A stretch of 64,000 nucleotides of DNA from Paractinoplanes rishiriensis. GTDB taxonomy: Bacteria > Actinomycetota > Actinomycetes > Mycobacteriales > Micromonosporaceae. The notes beneath the pieces were generated by a model that did no database searches, had not been told where the DNA came from, and saw nothing but the letters and a program-made list of their open reading frames with translations. Shown one piece after another: positions 34,805 to 44,346 of the stretch (the first letter of the stretch is position 1; the number at the start of each line of letters is the position of its first letter). The translations under genes and the position numbers were made by a program. The DNA is taken from NCBI RefSeq assembly GCF_016862375.1, contig NZ_BOMV01000083.1:1-64000 (forward strand), read 5' to 3'.

Positions 34805-35655
34805 CGGCGCGGCGCAGCAACCTCCTGTTCCTCGGCATGGCGGCCGTGCTCATCTACTTCATGCTGCCGCTCTTCTGGCTGTTCGTGGCCGCCACCAAGA
34901 CCACCGGCGACCTGTTCGCCACGTTCGGGCTCTGGTTCGGCGACACCTTCGCGCTGTTCGCCAACATCGGCGAGACGTTCGCGCACAACGACGGCGAGTA
35001 CGGCCGCTGGCTGCTGAACACGCTGGTCTACTCGGTGATCAGCGCGGCCGGCGCGGCGTTCCTGGCGGCCCTGGGCGGCTACGGCTTCGCCAAGTACCCG
35101 TTCCGGGGCAACGGCGCCCTGTTCGGGGTGGTGCTCGGCTCGGTCATGGTGCCGACCACCGCGCTGGCCATCCCCACGTACGTGCTCTTCGCCCAGGTCG
35201 GCCTGGTCAACACGCCGTGGGCGATCATCCTGCCGTCCCTGGTCAGCCCGTTCGGGCTGTACCTCATGCGGATCTACGCGGCCGACGCGGTGGCGGACAG
35301 CCTGATCGAGGCGGCCCGGATCGACGGGGCCGGCGAGTTCCGGATCTTCTTCCGGGTCGCGTTGCGCAGCCTGGCCCCGGGCATCGTCACGGTCCTGCTG
35401 TTCACCCTGGTGGCGACGTGGAACAACTACTTCCTCCCGCTGATCATGCTGAACGACCCGCGGCTCTACCCGATCACGGTCGGTCTCAGTGCCTGGTCGG
35501 CGCAGGCCGCGGGCGGCGGCAGCGGCTCCAACTCGGACCTGCTCGCGCTCGTCGTCACCGGTTCGCTGCTGTCCGTCGTACCCCTGATCGCTGCTTTTCT
35601 GCTTTTGCAGCGGTATTGGCAGTCCGGCCTGACCGCCGGCTCGATCAAGGAGTGA
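34801..35655 (+). CDS. Sugar ABC transporter permease (MalG-like)
   Basis: 284 residues, six transmembrane helices. The EAA loop is EAARIDGAGEFRIFFRVALR, and the C-terminus QSGLTAGSIKE is typical of MalG-type partners. It starts in an ATGA overlap with the first permease and is followed 5 bases after its stop by the GH42 gene. Together with the binding protein it imports the oligosaccharide that GH42 then cuts in the cytoplasm. Confidence 0.92.
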   Translation: MTARRSNLLFLGMAAVLIYFMLPLFWLFVAATKTTGDLFATFGLWFGDTFALFANIGETFAHNDGEYGRWLLNTLVYSVISAAGAAFLAALGGYGFAKYPFRGNGALFGVVLGSVMVPTTALAIPTYVLFAQVGLVNTPWAIILPSLVSPFGLYLMRIYAADAVADSLIEAARIDGAGEFRIFFRVALRSLAPGIVTVLLFTLVATWNNYFLPLIMLNDPRLYPITVGLSAWSAQAAGGGSGSNSDLLALVVTGSLLSVVPLIAAFLLLQRYWQSGLTAGSIKE

Positions 35656-35660
35656 GGATC

Positions 35661-37685
35661 ATGACCGAGCTGCCCCGGCGCGTCCTGTTCGGCGCCGCCT
35701 ACTACCACGAGTACCAGCCGTACGAGCGCCTGGAAGAAGATCTTGATCTGATGGCCGAGGCCCGGTTCACGGTGATCCGGGTGGGTGAATCGGTGTGGTC
35801 CACCTGGGAGCCGGAGAACGGGCAGTTCGCGCTGGACTGGCTGCAACCGGTGCTGGACGGGGCACACGAGCGCGGCATCGCGGTCATCCTCGGCACCCCC
35901 ACCTATGCGGTGCCGCCCTGGCTGGCCCGGCTCTACCCGGAGATCACCGGCGAGCGGCGCACCGGCGAGCGGATCGGCTGGGGCGCCCGGCAGGAGGTCG
36001 ACTTCACCCATCCCGCCTTCCGGTTCCACGCCGAGCGGATCGTCCGGCGGATCGCCGGGCGCTACGCCGCGCACCCCGCGGTGATCGGCTTCCAGGTCGA
36101 CAACGAGCCCGGCAACGAGTTGCTGCACAACCGCGGCGTCTTCCAGCGCTTCACCGACGACCTGCGGCACCGCTACGGCGACGTGGCCACGCTGAACCGG
36201 GAGTGGGGCCTGGTCTACTGGTCGCACCGGCTGAGCACCTGGGCCGACCTGTGGACGCCGGACGGCAACGTCCAGCCGCAGTACGACGTCGCGTGGCGCC
36301 GCTTCCAGGCCGCGCAGACCACCGAGTTCATCGCCTGGCAGGCCGATCTCATCCGGGAGTACCGCCGGCCCGGGCAGTTCGTGACAACCTGCATCGCGTA
36401 CGAGCGGCCCGCCGTCGACGACGACCGGCTCACCGACCACCTGGACGTCACCGCCGGCAATCCGTACTACCGCATGCAGGACGCGCTCGAACTGCCCGAC
36501 CGGCGGTCCGCCGACCAGCACTGGACCAGCAGCGGCGTCTGGGCCCTGCAGCTGAGCGCCGACCGCATGTACGCCTCCCGCCAGGAGCCGTTCCTGGTCA
36601 CCGAGACCAACGCGGGCAGCATCGGCGGGCCGTGGGACAACCGCCCCGCGTACGACGGCCAGTGGCGCCAGGCCGCCTGGCTGCTGGTGTCCCGCGGCGC
36701 CCGCATGATCGAGTACTGGCACTGGCACACCCTGCACTTCGGCACCGAGACCTATTGGGGCGGCGTGCTGCCGCACAGCGGAAAACCCGGCCGCACCTGG
36801 CACGAGCTGGCCCGCCTCGGCGCCGAGTTCGACCGGGCCGGCGACCTGGTGGCCGGCCTCACCCCGGATGCCGACGTCACGTTCCTCTTCTCGCTGCCCA
36901 GCAAGTGGCTGATGCAGAAGTACCCACCGCTCGCGACGCCGGACGGCGGCCCCGACGCGCGCGCCTACCACGGCCTGTTCGACCCGTTCTACCGGGGCGC
37001 TTTCGACGCCGGCCTGCAGTCCCGGATCGTGTCCCGGCCGGCCGACGTCGACACCCCCGTCCTGGTGGTCCCCGGTCTCTACCTGGCCGACGACGACACC
37101 CTCGATCAATTGCGGGGGTACGCCGAGGCCGGCGGCCACCTCGTGCTCGGCCCCCGCACCGGATACGCCGACCCGGAGGGCCGCGCCCGCACCGACCGGA
37201 TGCCCGCGCGGCTCGCCGAGGCGGCCGGCGCCTGGTACGACGAGTTCAGCAACCTGAGCACGGAGGTGCCCGTCGACGGCCTGGACGGCCGGGCGACCCG
37301 CTGGGTGGACGGCCTCACGGTCACCGACGCGACCGTGGTGGCCCGCTACGACCACCCGCACTTCGGCCGCTGGCCGGCGATCACCACGCGCCGGGTGGGC
37401 GCGGGCCGGATCACCGTGGTCGGCACGGTGCCCGACGTCGACCTGGCGAAGGCCCTGTTCCGGTGGCTGGTCCCGCAGCATGGGGAGGTGCCGCCGAGCG
37501 TCACGGTCACCGGGGCCACCGCACCGGACGGCCGGGTCGTGCGATTCGTCCACAACTGGTCGTTCACCCCGGCTGTGGTCCGGCTGGAATCCCACGTCGC
37601 CGACGTCCTGGGCGACGACGTCTACCCGGCCGGCGCCGAGATCGCGCTGGGGCCCTGGGACGTCCGGGTCCTCAACGTCACCTGA
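35661..37685 (+). CDS. GH42 beta-galactosidase
   Basis: 674 residues, the usual GH42 length. The TIM barrel opens with FGAAYYHEYQPYERLEEDLD; acid/base Glu149 lies in QVDNEPGNE and nucleophile Glu315 in LVTETNAG. A beta-galactosidase trimerisation domain (about 400-600) and a small C-terminal beta domain follow. No signal peptide, so it works on imported sugars. GH42 enzymes cleave terminal beta-galactose from galacto-oligosaccharides or arabinogalactan fragments. It is the last gene of the LacI-transporter operon; an AGTGAGG-like site precedes the ATG. Confidence 0.93.
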   Translation: MTELPRRVLFGAAYYHEYQPYERLEEDLDLMAEARFTVIRVGESVWSTWEPENGQFALDWLQPVLDGAHERGIAVILGTPTYAVPPWLARLYPEITGERRTGERIGWGARQEVDFTHPAFRFHAERIVRRIAGRYAAHPAVIGFQVDNEPGNELLHNRGVFQRFTDDLRHRYGDVATLNREWGLVYWSHRLSTWADLWTPDGNVQPQYDVAWRRFQAAQTTEFIAWQADLIREYRRPGQFVTTCIAYERPAVDDDRLTDHLDVTAGNPYYRMQDALELPDRRSADQHWTSSGVWALQLSADRMYASRQEPFLVTETNAGSIGGPWDNRPAYDGQWRQAAWLLVSRGARMIEYWHWHTLHFGTETYWGGVLPHSGKPGRTWHELARLGAEFDRAGDLVAGLTPDADVTFLFSLPSKWLMQKYPPLATPDGGPDARAYHGLFDPFYRGAFDAGLQSRIVSRPADVDTPVLVVPGLYLADDDTLDQLRGYAEAGGHLVLGPRTGYADPEGRARTDRMPARLAEAAGAWYDEFSNLSTEVPVDGLDGRATRWVDGLTVTDATVVARYDHPHFGRWPAITTRRVGAGRITVVGTVPDVDLAKALFRWLVPQHGEVPPSVTVTGATAPDGRVVRFVHNWSFTPAVVRLESHVADVLGDDVYPAGAEIALGPWDVRVLNVT

Positions 37686-37702
37686 ACCCGTATGGTGGCC
37701 GG

Positions 37703-38626
37703 GTGGCCACCGATCGCCTGCTGGTCAACCTCGACCTGAACCTGCTGGTCACCCTCGACGTGCTGCTGCGCGAGCGCAACGTCACCCGGACCGCCGAACA
37801 CCTGGGCACCAGCCAGCCCGCGGTGAGCGCCGCCCTGGCCCGCCTGCGCCGGCACTTCGGCGACGAGTTGCTGCACCGCACCGGCAACCGCTACGAGCTG
37901 ACCCCGCTGGCCACCGAGCTGTCCGCCCGCACCGCACCCGCGCTGGCCGGCGTGCGCCGGGTCTTCGACCTCAGCACCGAGTTCGACCCCGCCTCGGTGG
38001 ACCGCGAACTGACCATCGTGACCTCCGACTACGCCGCCGCGGTGCTGGGCCCGATCGTCGCGTCGCTGCTGGCCGAGCGGGCCCCCAACGTCCGCCTGCG
38101 GCTGCGGCAGACCAGCCCTGACCTGGTCGACCACGCCGTCGACACGCTCCGCACGGTCGACGGCCTGATCCTGCCGCACGGCTTCATCACCGACCTGCCG
38201 CACACCGACCTGCACGAGGACCGCTGGGTGTGCATCGTGGACGGCAACACCCGGGGCGACCTGACCCTGCAACGCCTGCGCGAGATGCCGTGGGTCGCGC
38301 TCTATCACCTGCCCACCGCGTTCGCCCCGGCCGCCCAGCAACTGCGCATGCTGGGCGTGGAGCCGCGGGTCGAGGTGGTGGTGGACGGATTCCTCGCCAT
38401 GCCGTTCCTGGTGGCCGGCACCGGCCGGGTGGCGCTGATGCAGGAACACCTGGCCCGCCGGATCGCCGCGGTGGCCGACATCCGGGTGAGCCCGTGCCCG
38501 TTCGAGGTGGTGCCCCTGGCCGAGGCGTTCTGGTGGCACCCGATGTATCGCAGCGACCCGGCCCACATCTGGCTGCGGGGCCTGCTGGCCGAGGCGGCCC
38601 GCACCCTGACCGCCGGACGCGGATGA
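37703..38626 (+). CDS. LysR-family transcriptional regulator (NodD-like branch)
   Basis: 307 residues from a GTG. The winged helix includes LDLNLLVTLDVLLRERNVTR and TSQPAVSAALARLRRHFGDE. The effector domain (REL TIVTSDYAAAVLGPIV onward) is of the NodD/MexT-like kind. It lies 17 bases after the GH42 gene on the same strand and may be read from that transcript, but LysR regulators usually control a divergent gene and none is adjacent here, so the target is unknown. Confidence 0.9.
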   Translation: MATDRLLVNLDLNLLVTLDVLLRERNVTRTAEHLGTSQPAVSAALARLRRHFGDELLHRTGNRYELTPLATELSARTAPALAGVRRVFDLSTEFDPASVDRELTIVTSDYAAAVLGPIVASLLAERAPNVRLRLRQTSPDLVDHAVDTLRTVDGLILPHGFITDLPHTDLHEDRWVCIVDGNTRGDLTLQRLREMPWVALYHLPTAFAPAAQQLRMLGVEPRVEVVVDGFLAMPFLVAGTGRVALMQEHLARRIAAVADIRVSPCPFEVVPLAEAFWWHPMYRSDPAHIWLRGLLAEAARTLTAGRG

Positions 38627-38713
38627 CCGGCCTGCCGGTGCGGCGGGTAGGCTCCGGCCGATAGTTGCTGGTAGACAACAATGTGGCCGGCGGCAGTGAG
38701 AGGTGGTCCATCC

Positions 38714-39952
38714 ATGACGGCGGTACCGGCGGCAGACGAGGATCACCGCGCCCTGTTCGGGCAGTCCACCGCCGTCTTCGCCGCCCTGGCCGGGCCGGAC
38801 CACCTGGTGGAGACCGCGAACCCGGCATTCTTCACGGCCATCGGCGCGGAAGGCGCGACCACCGGTGTCGCGCTCGCCGGCCTGACCGGTCCGGAGCACA
38901 TCGACCGGCTGGACCAGGTCTTCCGGACCGGCGAGCCGCAAACCGCCCGCGATGTCCGGGTCGCGATGGGCGCCGGCCCGCAGGCACGGGAGGCGTTCTT
39001 CGACTTCACCTACGAGCCGCGCCGCGCCGCCGCCGGCACCGTGCTCGGGACCCACCTGATCGGCGTGGAAACCACCCAGGTCCGGCATGCCCAGCAGCTG
39101 ATGTCCGAACACCGGGCGCTGCTGGAGCAGATCGCCCGGCAGGCACCCCTGACCGAGGTCCTCGACGGCATGGCCCGCTGCATCGAGAAACTCGCCCCGC
39201 ACGAGGTTCTCGTCTCCGTACTGCTCGCCGACCCGGACGGGCGCCACCTGCGGCACGGTGCCGCGCCCAGCCTGCCCGACTTCTACAACCAGGCCATCGA
39301 CGGGATCGCCACCGGTGACGGCGTCGGCTCCTGCGGCACCGCCGCGCACCGGCGCGCACCGGTCATCGTCACCGACATCGCCACCGACCCGTTCTGGACC
39401 GACTTCCTGGACCTGGCCGGCCGGGCCGGCCTGGCCGCCTGCTGGTCCACGCCGATCCTGGCCCGCGACGGCGGCCTGCTGGGCACCTTCGCCATGTACC
39501 ACCGCACCCCGCGGGTGCCGCAGGACGCCGACCTCGCCCTCGCCCGGGTCTTCGCCGGCACCGCGGCCCTGGCCATCGAACGCCACCACGACGAGCAGGC
39601 GCGCCGAGCCGCCGAAGCGCGCGCCCGGTCCGCCCACGACGACCTGGCCAAGGTGCTGGCCGCGGAGCGGGAACTCCGCGCCGAAGCCGAGCAGCGGGCC
39701 GCCGCCGCCGCGGAACTCGCCGCCCGGATGCGTACCGCCGCGGCCGTGCAGGCCACCGTGCCGCACCCGGACCGCTGCCAGCTCGGCGGCACCGCGGGGT
39801 GCACCGCCCCGGCCGAGATCAAGATCGCCGATTCATGGGGGGACGCCGCGTGGGGCTGCTCCGCCCACGTCGAGGAGGCGATCATCAACGTCCGGTCGGT
39901 TTTCATCGCCAGTGCGGAACTCGGCGGCCTGGCCGCCTACCTCAGCCGCTGA
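38714..39952 (+). CDS. PAS-GAF sensory protein with Cys-containing C-terminus
   Basis: 412 residues. Residues about 10-125 are PAS-like (FAALAGPDHLVETANPAFFT, LGTHLIGVETTQVRHAQQLM), residues 135-280 a GAF domain (LTEVLDGMARCIEKLAPHEV, GDGVGSCGTAAHRRAPVIVT, LLGTFAMYHRTPR). An Ala/Arg/Glu-rich coiled coil (about 290-345) leads to an unusual end: HPDRCQLGGTAGCTAPAEIK and WGDAAWGCSAHVEEAI, three Cys and two His that could bind a metal. No kinase or output enzyme is fused. The start is set at 38714 after a GAGAGGTGG ribosome site. It may signal to the STAS and ANTAR genes next door. Confidence 0.8.
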   Translation: MTAVPAADEDHRALFGQSTAVFAALAGPDHLVETANPAFFTAIGAEGATTGVALAGLTGPEHIDRLDQVFRTGEPQTARDVRVAMGAGPQAREAFFDFTYEPRRAAAGTVLGTHLIGVETTQVRHAQQLMSEHRALLEQIARQAPLTEVLDGMARCIEKLAPHEVLVSVLLADPDGRHLRHGAAPSLPDFYNQAIDGIATGDGVGSCGTAAHRRAPVIVTDIATDPFWTDFLDLAGRAGLAACWSTPILARDGGLLGTFAMYHRTPRVPQDADLALARVFAGTAALAIERHHDEQARRAAEARARSAHDDLAKVLAAERELRAEAEQRAAAAAELAARMRTAAAVQATVPHPDRCQLGGTAGCTAPAEIKIADSWGDAAWGCSAHVEEAIINVRSVFIASAELGGLAAYLSR

Positions 39953-40047
39953 AACGGACAACGCGCCACCGGCGGATGGCCGGATGACCGGGTGGGTAGT
40001 ATGGGCGAGGTTGAGGACCCAGCCGATGCTCCTGCGAGGAGGCGGAT

Positions 40048-40377
40048 GTGTCCAAAATTCCTTATTTCGACGCGCAGCCCGCACCCCCGGAAGCGGGCCG
40101 TTTCGGCTGGTCGCACCGCCACGTCGGCAACGCCGACGTGATCTGTCTGGCGGGCGAGCTCGATCATGACGCGGCGGCGGAACTGCGCCGGCGGTTGATG
40201 AGCGTGGCCGCCTCGAGCGCGGCCGTCACCATCGTGCTGGACCTGGCCGAGGTCAGTTTCATCGATGCCGGCTGCATCCGGGTGATCGTGGAGCTCCGGA
40301 CGCGCGGTGACAAAAAATTAGAGGTCGACGGGCTGCACGGTATACCGGAGAAGGTCTTCCAGATACTCGGGTTGTAG
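40048..40377 (+). CDS. STAS-domain anti-sigma antagonist-like protein lacking the phospho-Ser
   Basis: 109 residues, GTG start after a GCGAGGAGG site. The STAS fold is shown by DVICLAGELDHDAAAELRRR, TIVLDLAEVSFIDAGCIRVI and the final LGIPEKV-like helix. Antagonists of anti-sigma kinases normally carry a Ser after the Asp of the FxD motif; here it reads F71-I-D73-A-G-C, so the usual kinase target is missing. The protein could therefore be locked in the unphosphorylated, sigma-releasing state or be regulated another way. Flanked by PAS-GAF and GAF-ANTAR genes. Confidence 0.85.
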   Translation: MSKIPYFDAQPAPPEAGRFGWSHRHVGNADVICLAGELDHDAAAELRRRLMSVAASSAAVTIVLDLAEVSFIDAGCIRVIVELRTRGDKKLEVDGLHGIPEKVFQILGL

Positions 40378-40425
40378 CCGCTGCTGGCGCGGCAGGCCGA
40401 GACCCATGACGGCGGGAGGGGTGCC

Positions 40426-41898
40426 GTGGCCGAGTCGGACGGACGGGCGGCGTCGCGCGACGACGTGGTGCCGCCGGAGCGCCAGTGGCGAGCAGACCTG
40501 TGGGAGTCCGGCGCCGACGAGCGCGAGCGGTTGGCCGACGAGCGGGAACGGCTGGCCGACGAACGGGAGGCACTCGCCGACCAGCGGGAACGCCTGGCCG
40601 ACCGCCAGGAGCAGACGCTGGACCGGCGAGCAGCCGACCGGGCGACGCGCGCCGCCACAACCGGCGAGGCGGACGACGCCGACGAGGCGGCCGGGAGCGC
40701 GGCGGCGGTGCGCCGGGCCGAGGCCGCGGTGCAGCGGGCGGAGGCGGAACTGGCCCGGACACGGCAGGCGGCCGCCCGGGTCGGTGCCCGCGCCGGGGTT
40801 CGCGCCGCGCACGCCGAACGCGCCGCGAGGGCCCGGGAGGAGCACGAGTCCGTCGATGCCGGGGAATCGGCGTGGCTGGCCGACCGGCGCGACTTCGTCG
40901 CCGTCGAGCGCGACGCCCTGGCCACCGACCGCGATGAGGTCGCTGACGACCGCGACGAGACGGCCGCGCTGCGCGAGCGGCTGGCCGACGAGCGGGAACG
41001 CGGGTTGCTGGACCGCGAACCGCGCTTGGCCCGGCCCGTACCCCGGCTCCGGGGCGCCCGGCTCGGCGCCGATCCGGCAGCGGACCCGAAAGCCCGCGCC
41101 GCCGGTGAGCGCGAGCGGGCCGCGGCCGCCCGGCGGGCCGCGGCGCACGATCGGGTCCGGGCCGCCGCGGCGTGGGGCCCGCAACCGTACGGCCCGATGC
41201 TGCTGGCCGGTTTCGCCCCACTGGCGCGGCAGTTGTTCGACAGCGACGACCTGTCCGCCATGCTCGCACCGGTCCTGAAATTCACCGCGGAGGCGGTGGC
41301 GGGATGTCACTGTGCCAGCGTCACGCTGGTCCAGCACGGACGCGTCGCCGACACCGTGACCAGCGACGCGTCCGCCGCCGAACTCGACGAGGTCCAGTTC
41401 GCGACCGGCACCGGCCCGGCCCTGGAGGCGATGTACGGCGAGCAGCCGGTGCACGTGCCCGACCTGCCCGCCGCGCGACACTGGCCGGTCCTGGCCGCCA
41501 CCGCCGCCGAGCTGGGCGTGGCCGGCGCCCTGAGCTACGGCCTGTATGTCCGCCGGCCGGCCCAGTGGTCGGCGCTCGGCGCCTTCACCCTCTACGCGGC
41601 GACACCCGATGCGTTCAGCGACGACGACCACGACTTCGGATCCATCCTGGCCGCCTACCTGGCGGTCGCCATCGCCACCGCACGGCGCCAGGACGCGGTG
41701 GATCGCCGCGAAGCCGCGCTGCACCGCGCGCTGAGCACCCGCGACATCATCGGGCAGGCCAAGGGAATCCTGATGGAACGCCAGCGCCTGTCCCCCGGCG
41801 AAGCCTTCGACCAGCTACGCCGGGCCTCCCAGCGGCTCAACCGCAAACTCATCGACGTCGCCCAGCAGCTGACCGAAACCGGGGAGATACCGGCGTGA
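40426..41898 (+). CDS. GAF-ANTAR RNA-binding regulator with long heptad coiled coil
   Basis: 490 residues from a GTG. Residues 30-62 hold four successive seven-residue units (RERLADE, RERLADE, REALADQ, RERLADR), and five more diverged units lie near 160-195, so the N-terminal 200 residues form an Asp/Glu/Arg-rich coiled coil. A GAF domain (about 250-415) follows, then a C-terminal ANTAR domain (TRDIIGQAKGILMERQRLSP and LRRASQRLNRKLIDVAQQL). ANTAR domains bind tandem hairpins in RNA to stop transcription termination. The sensor input would be through GAF. Last gene of the signalling run. Confidence 0.88.
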   Translation: MAESDGRAASRDDVVPPERQWRADLWESGADERERLADERERLADEREALADQRERLADRQEQTLDRRAADRATRAATTGEADDADEAAGSAAAVRRAEAAVQRAEAELARTRQAAARVGARAGVRAAHAERAARAREEHESVDAGESAWLADRRDFVAVERDALATDRDEVADDRDETAALRERLADERERGLLDREPRLARPVPRLRGARLGADPAADPKARAAGERERAAAARRAAAHDRVRAAAAWGPQPYGPMLLAGFAPLARQLFDSDDLSAMLAPVLKFTAEAVAGCHCASVTLVQHGRVADTVTSDASAAELDEVQFATGTGPALEAMYGEQPVHVPDLPAARHWPVLAATAAELGVAGALSYGLYVRRPAQWSALGAFTLYAATPDAFSDDDHDFGSILAAYLAVAIATARRQDAVDRREAALHRALSTRDIIGQAKGILMERQRLSPGEAFDQLRRASQRLNRKLIDVAQQLTETGEIPA

Positions 41899-41918
41899 TC
41901 CGCCGGCTCAGCCATCGG

Positions 41919-44336
41919 TCACCGAAGACTGTTGAACACACGTTTGGCGTGGCGGTCGCCGTTGTCTGCCCGGCGCTTCAGCTCGTCGAGATCACCGGAA
42001 CCGGCCAGTGCCTTCGCCAGGCGTCGCGCAGCGTGTGAGTCTCCGTTGTCCGCACGCCGGCGCAGCTCACCGATCCGGCCGTACTCGGCGAGGAGAAAAG
42101 CAAGGTAGCGCGCTGCTTCCTGGTCTCCCTCGTCCGCTCGCTGGGACAACTCGGCGGTCCGCCCCAGACGGGGCAGCAGGAAGGCGAGTTGGCGGGCCGC
42201 CGTCCGGTCGCCGTCGTCGGCCAGCCGCCGCAACTCATCGGTGTCCGGTGGTGCCATGGGCTCCCATTGAGCGGCGACCTCCGTTCCCCGGGATGGCTGG
42301 TACTCGGCTGAGAGATACCACGAAGCGGACTGGTCACCGGCGTTGGCCAGAACTTTCAACTCGTCGAACCGGCCGAACTCGGCGAGCACGGCGAACAACT
42401 GGCGAGCCGCGGGCCGGTTGCCGGCGTCGACCTCGGCCCGGAGCACCTCGATCGCGTCGTCCACCCGGCCGCGGTCGACGAGCAGGGCGGCGTGCCGGCG
42501 GGCGGCATAGCGGTCCCCGGCGACGGCGCGCTCCCGGAGCTCGTCGAGTTGACCGTCCTCGGCGAGCAGCGCGGCCAGACGCCACCTGGCGTGGCTATGA
42601 CCGGTTCGGGCCAGTCGACGGTAGAGCGATACGGCGTGCTGTTTCTTTCCGTTCCGATCGGCGTGCTCGGCGATCCGGCTGGTGTCTCCGGGCTGGTGGT
42701 GATCGACGAGGGCCAGCCAGACAGCGTCCGGCAACGGGCCGGCGCCGAGGACGCCGGCCGCGCGTTGAAACAGATAGTCCGCGGTCACGTATCCGGCGAT
42801 CTGGCCCATTCCGCCGGCTACCGGGGCGAGACAACTCGCCGCGCCGGATACCGGCATGACGGCGTACCCGAGACCAAGTTCCAGCCAGTTCGCCGGTGCG
42901 GTGGCCCGCTGGCCGCTGGTCAGGTAGACAGGTGCCGCCAGACGCAGAAACTCCGTGGTCAACGGCGACTGCGCGCCCATCCGGCGGGCCTCCAGCGCCG
43001 CCGTGATGATCGCCTTCCCGTAAGGTTGTTCGGCGAATTCCCAGTGCCGGACGAGTTCCGGGCCGGCCGCCAGTACCTGAGTGACCCCGATGCCGCCATC
43101 GGTCTCCAGCGCCACCTGGATGCGCGGGTCCCGGGTGAGCGCTCCGGCACGGCGCCGTTCGCCCGAGGTGAAGGCCGCCGGGACGGAGATGACCTGGGCC
43201 ATGCTGAGCACTTCGCGGCACGCCGAAGGCCCGGCGTACTCCTCCGGCCACAGTGTTCCCACGACGACGAGCCCGGCGTCGATGAGCCTGCGGACGGTGG
43301 CCGCCGCGGACGCGGGCGGGTCGAGGTAACGCCGGAGCTCGTCCAGCCAGACCACCGTCCGGGAAGCGGGTCCCCGGGACAGGCCCTCCAGGACCGACGA
43401 GTCCACCGGGTCCAGCAGCCACCAATCCGGAAGAACCGTCCGCACCGCCTCGACGAGGGTCCGGGTCTTGCCCGTTGACGTGCCACCCACCAGGACCAGG
43501 AACCCGCCGCCCGCGGCGGCCGAGTGCAGCGCCGCCTGCACAGCGGCGTCCAGGTCACGCGGCACGTAGGTCGGCAGGTCGTCGGCTCCCGGGGCAACCT
43601 GGATCGATGCGCGGACGCCGAGGCGCCGCGGTGATGCGTCACGGACCCGGATCGAGCCCACCGGGCGGCGCAGATGGACGGTCTTGACTCTCTCCCACAC
43701 ACCCAGCCATGCGTCCTGGTCCCGTTCGCTGACCCCACAGGCGGCCAGAAAGGTGATCAAGGTTTCGCGGTTGGGCACCGATCTGCCCATCAGCAGATCG
43801 CTGATCGTGCTTCGCGGGAGAACCCGGAAGCGGAAGTCGGGATGTGCCCGCGCCCCGCGCGACAGCTCGGTGTAACTCCGCGTTCCGCGCAGCCGGTTGA
43901 GGGCGCCGCTCAGCTCGGACAGCGTGGTGACAGCCTCCGGCAGGGGCGTTTCGAAAGCGGCCCGGAAGATCTGATCCGGCCGGGACCCACCCCGTTCGGA
44001 AAGCACCTCCGGATCGAACGAAGGGGAAATATCCTCGGAAAGTGGCGTCACCACCCCCGCATCGTGCCGGAAGGATCCCGCCGCAGCCCGCTTGGCAAGC
44101 CATTCCTCCGGTGCTGCGCCGCATGCCTGCGCGTAGGCCCGGGTCAGGTCGGCGGAGGGCAGATGCCAACCGTCCGTCGCCTCGGAAATCGACGTTCTCG
44201 AGTACGAAAGTTTCTGAGCCAGTTTGGTCACGGTGAATCCGGCCTTGAGGCGCAACCCGACCAGCCCGTTCGCTAATTCCGCGTACGGGCTGGCCGGATC
44301 AATATGCCGGGGTGGCCTACCCCTGCTGAGGGGCAT
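41919..44336 (-). CDS. Double XRE-HTH, P-loop NTPase protein with C-terminal helical repeats
   Basis: 805 residues in four parts. Residues 18-85 are an XRE helix-turn-helix (LVGLRLKAGFTVTKLAQKLS and YSRTSISEATDG). Residues 140-215 are a second, diverged one (STISDLLMGRSVPNRETLIT). Residues 260-480 hold a P-loop ATPase: GGTSTGKT at 284-291 and Walker B VVWLDEL at about 328-334. The last 240 residues carry about seven 30-residue helical repeats built on a LADDGDRTAARQLAFLLPRL-type unit. The layout recalls STAND-type signalling NTPases in actinomycetes, but no effector domain is present. It is followed downstream by nothing in strand and preceded by a small membrane protein gene 10 bases away. 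Confidence 0.8.
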   Translation of the reverse strand: MPLSRGRPPRHIDPASPYAELANGLVGLRLKAGFTVTKLAQKLSYSRTSISEATDGWHLPSADLTRAYAQACGAAPEEWLAKRAAAGSFRHDAGVVTPLSEDISPSFDPEVLSERGGSRPDQIFRAAFETPLPEAVTTLSELSGALNRLRGTRSYTELSRGARAHPDFRFRVLPRSTISDLLMGRSVPNRETLITFLAACGVSERDQDAWLGVWERVKTVHLRRPVGSIRVRDASPRRLGVRASIQVAPGADDLPTYVPRDLDAAVQAALHSAAAGGGFLVLVGGTSTGKTRTLVEAVRTVLPDWWLLDPVDSSVLEGLSRGPASRTVVWLDELRRYLDPPASAAATVRRLIDAGLVVVGTLWPEEYAGPSACREVLSMAQVISVPAAFTSGERRRAGALTRDPRIQVALETDGGIGVTQVLAAGPELVRHWEFAEQPYGKAIITAALEARRMGAQSPLTTEFLRLAAPVYLTSGQRATAPANWLELGLGYAVMPVSGAASCLAPVAGGMGQIAGYVTADYLFQRAAGVLGAGPLPDAVWLALVDHHQPGDTSRIAEHADRNGKKQHAVSLYRRLARTGHSHARWRLAALLAEDGQLDELRERAVAGDRYAARRHAALLVDRGRVDDAIEVLRAEVDAGNRPAARQLFAVLAEFGRFDELKVLANAGDQSASWYLSAEYQPSRGTEVAAQWEPMAPPDTDELRRLADDGDRTAARQLAFLLPRLGRTAELSQRADEGDQEAARYLAFLLAEYGRIGELRRRADNGDSHAARRLAKALAGSGDLDELKRRADNGDRHAKRVFNSLR

Positions 44337-44346
44337 GCTCGGCTCG

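Noticed and set aside
35466..37595. A 709-codon open frame opposite the GH42 gene
   Set aside because: Same reasoning: antisense to a secure enzyme gene and without any recognisable domain.
38645..38650. GGGTAG before the PAS-GAF gene and again at 39994-39999 before the STAS gene, as SigB/SigF-type -10 boxes
   Set aside because: No matching GTTT-type -35 element at the right distance in either case; a six-base match in GC-rich DNA is weak.
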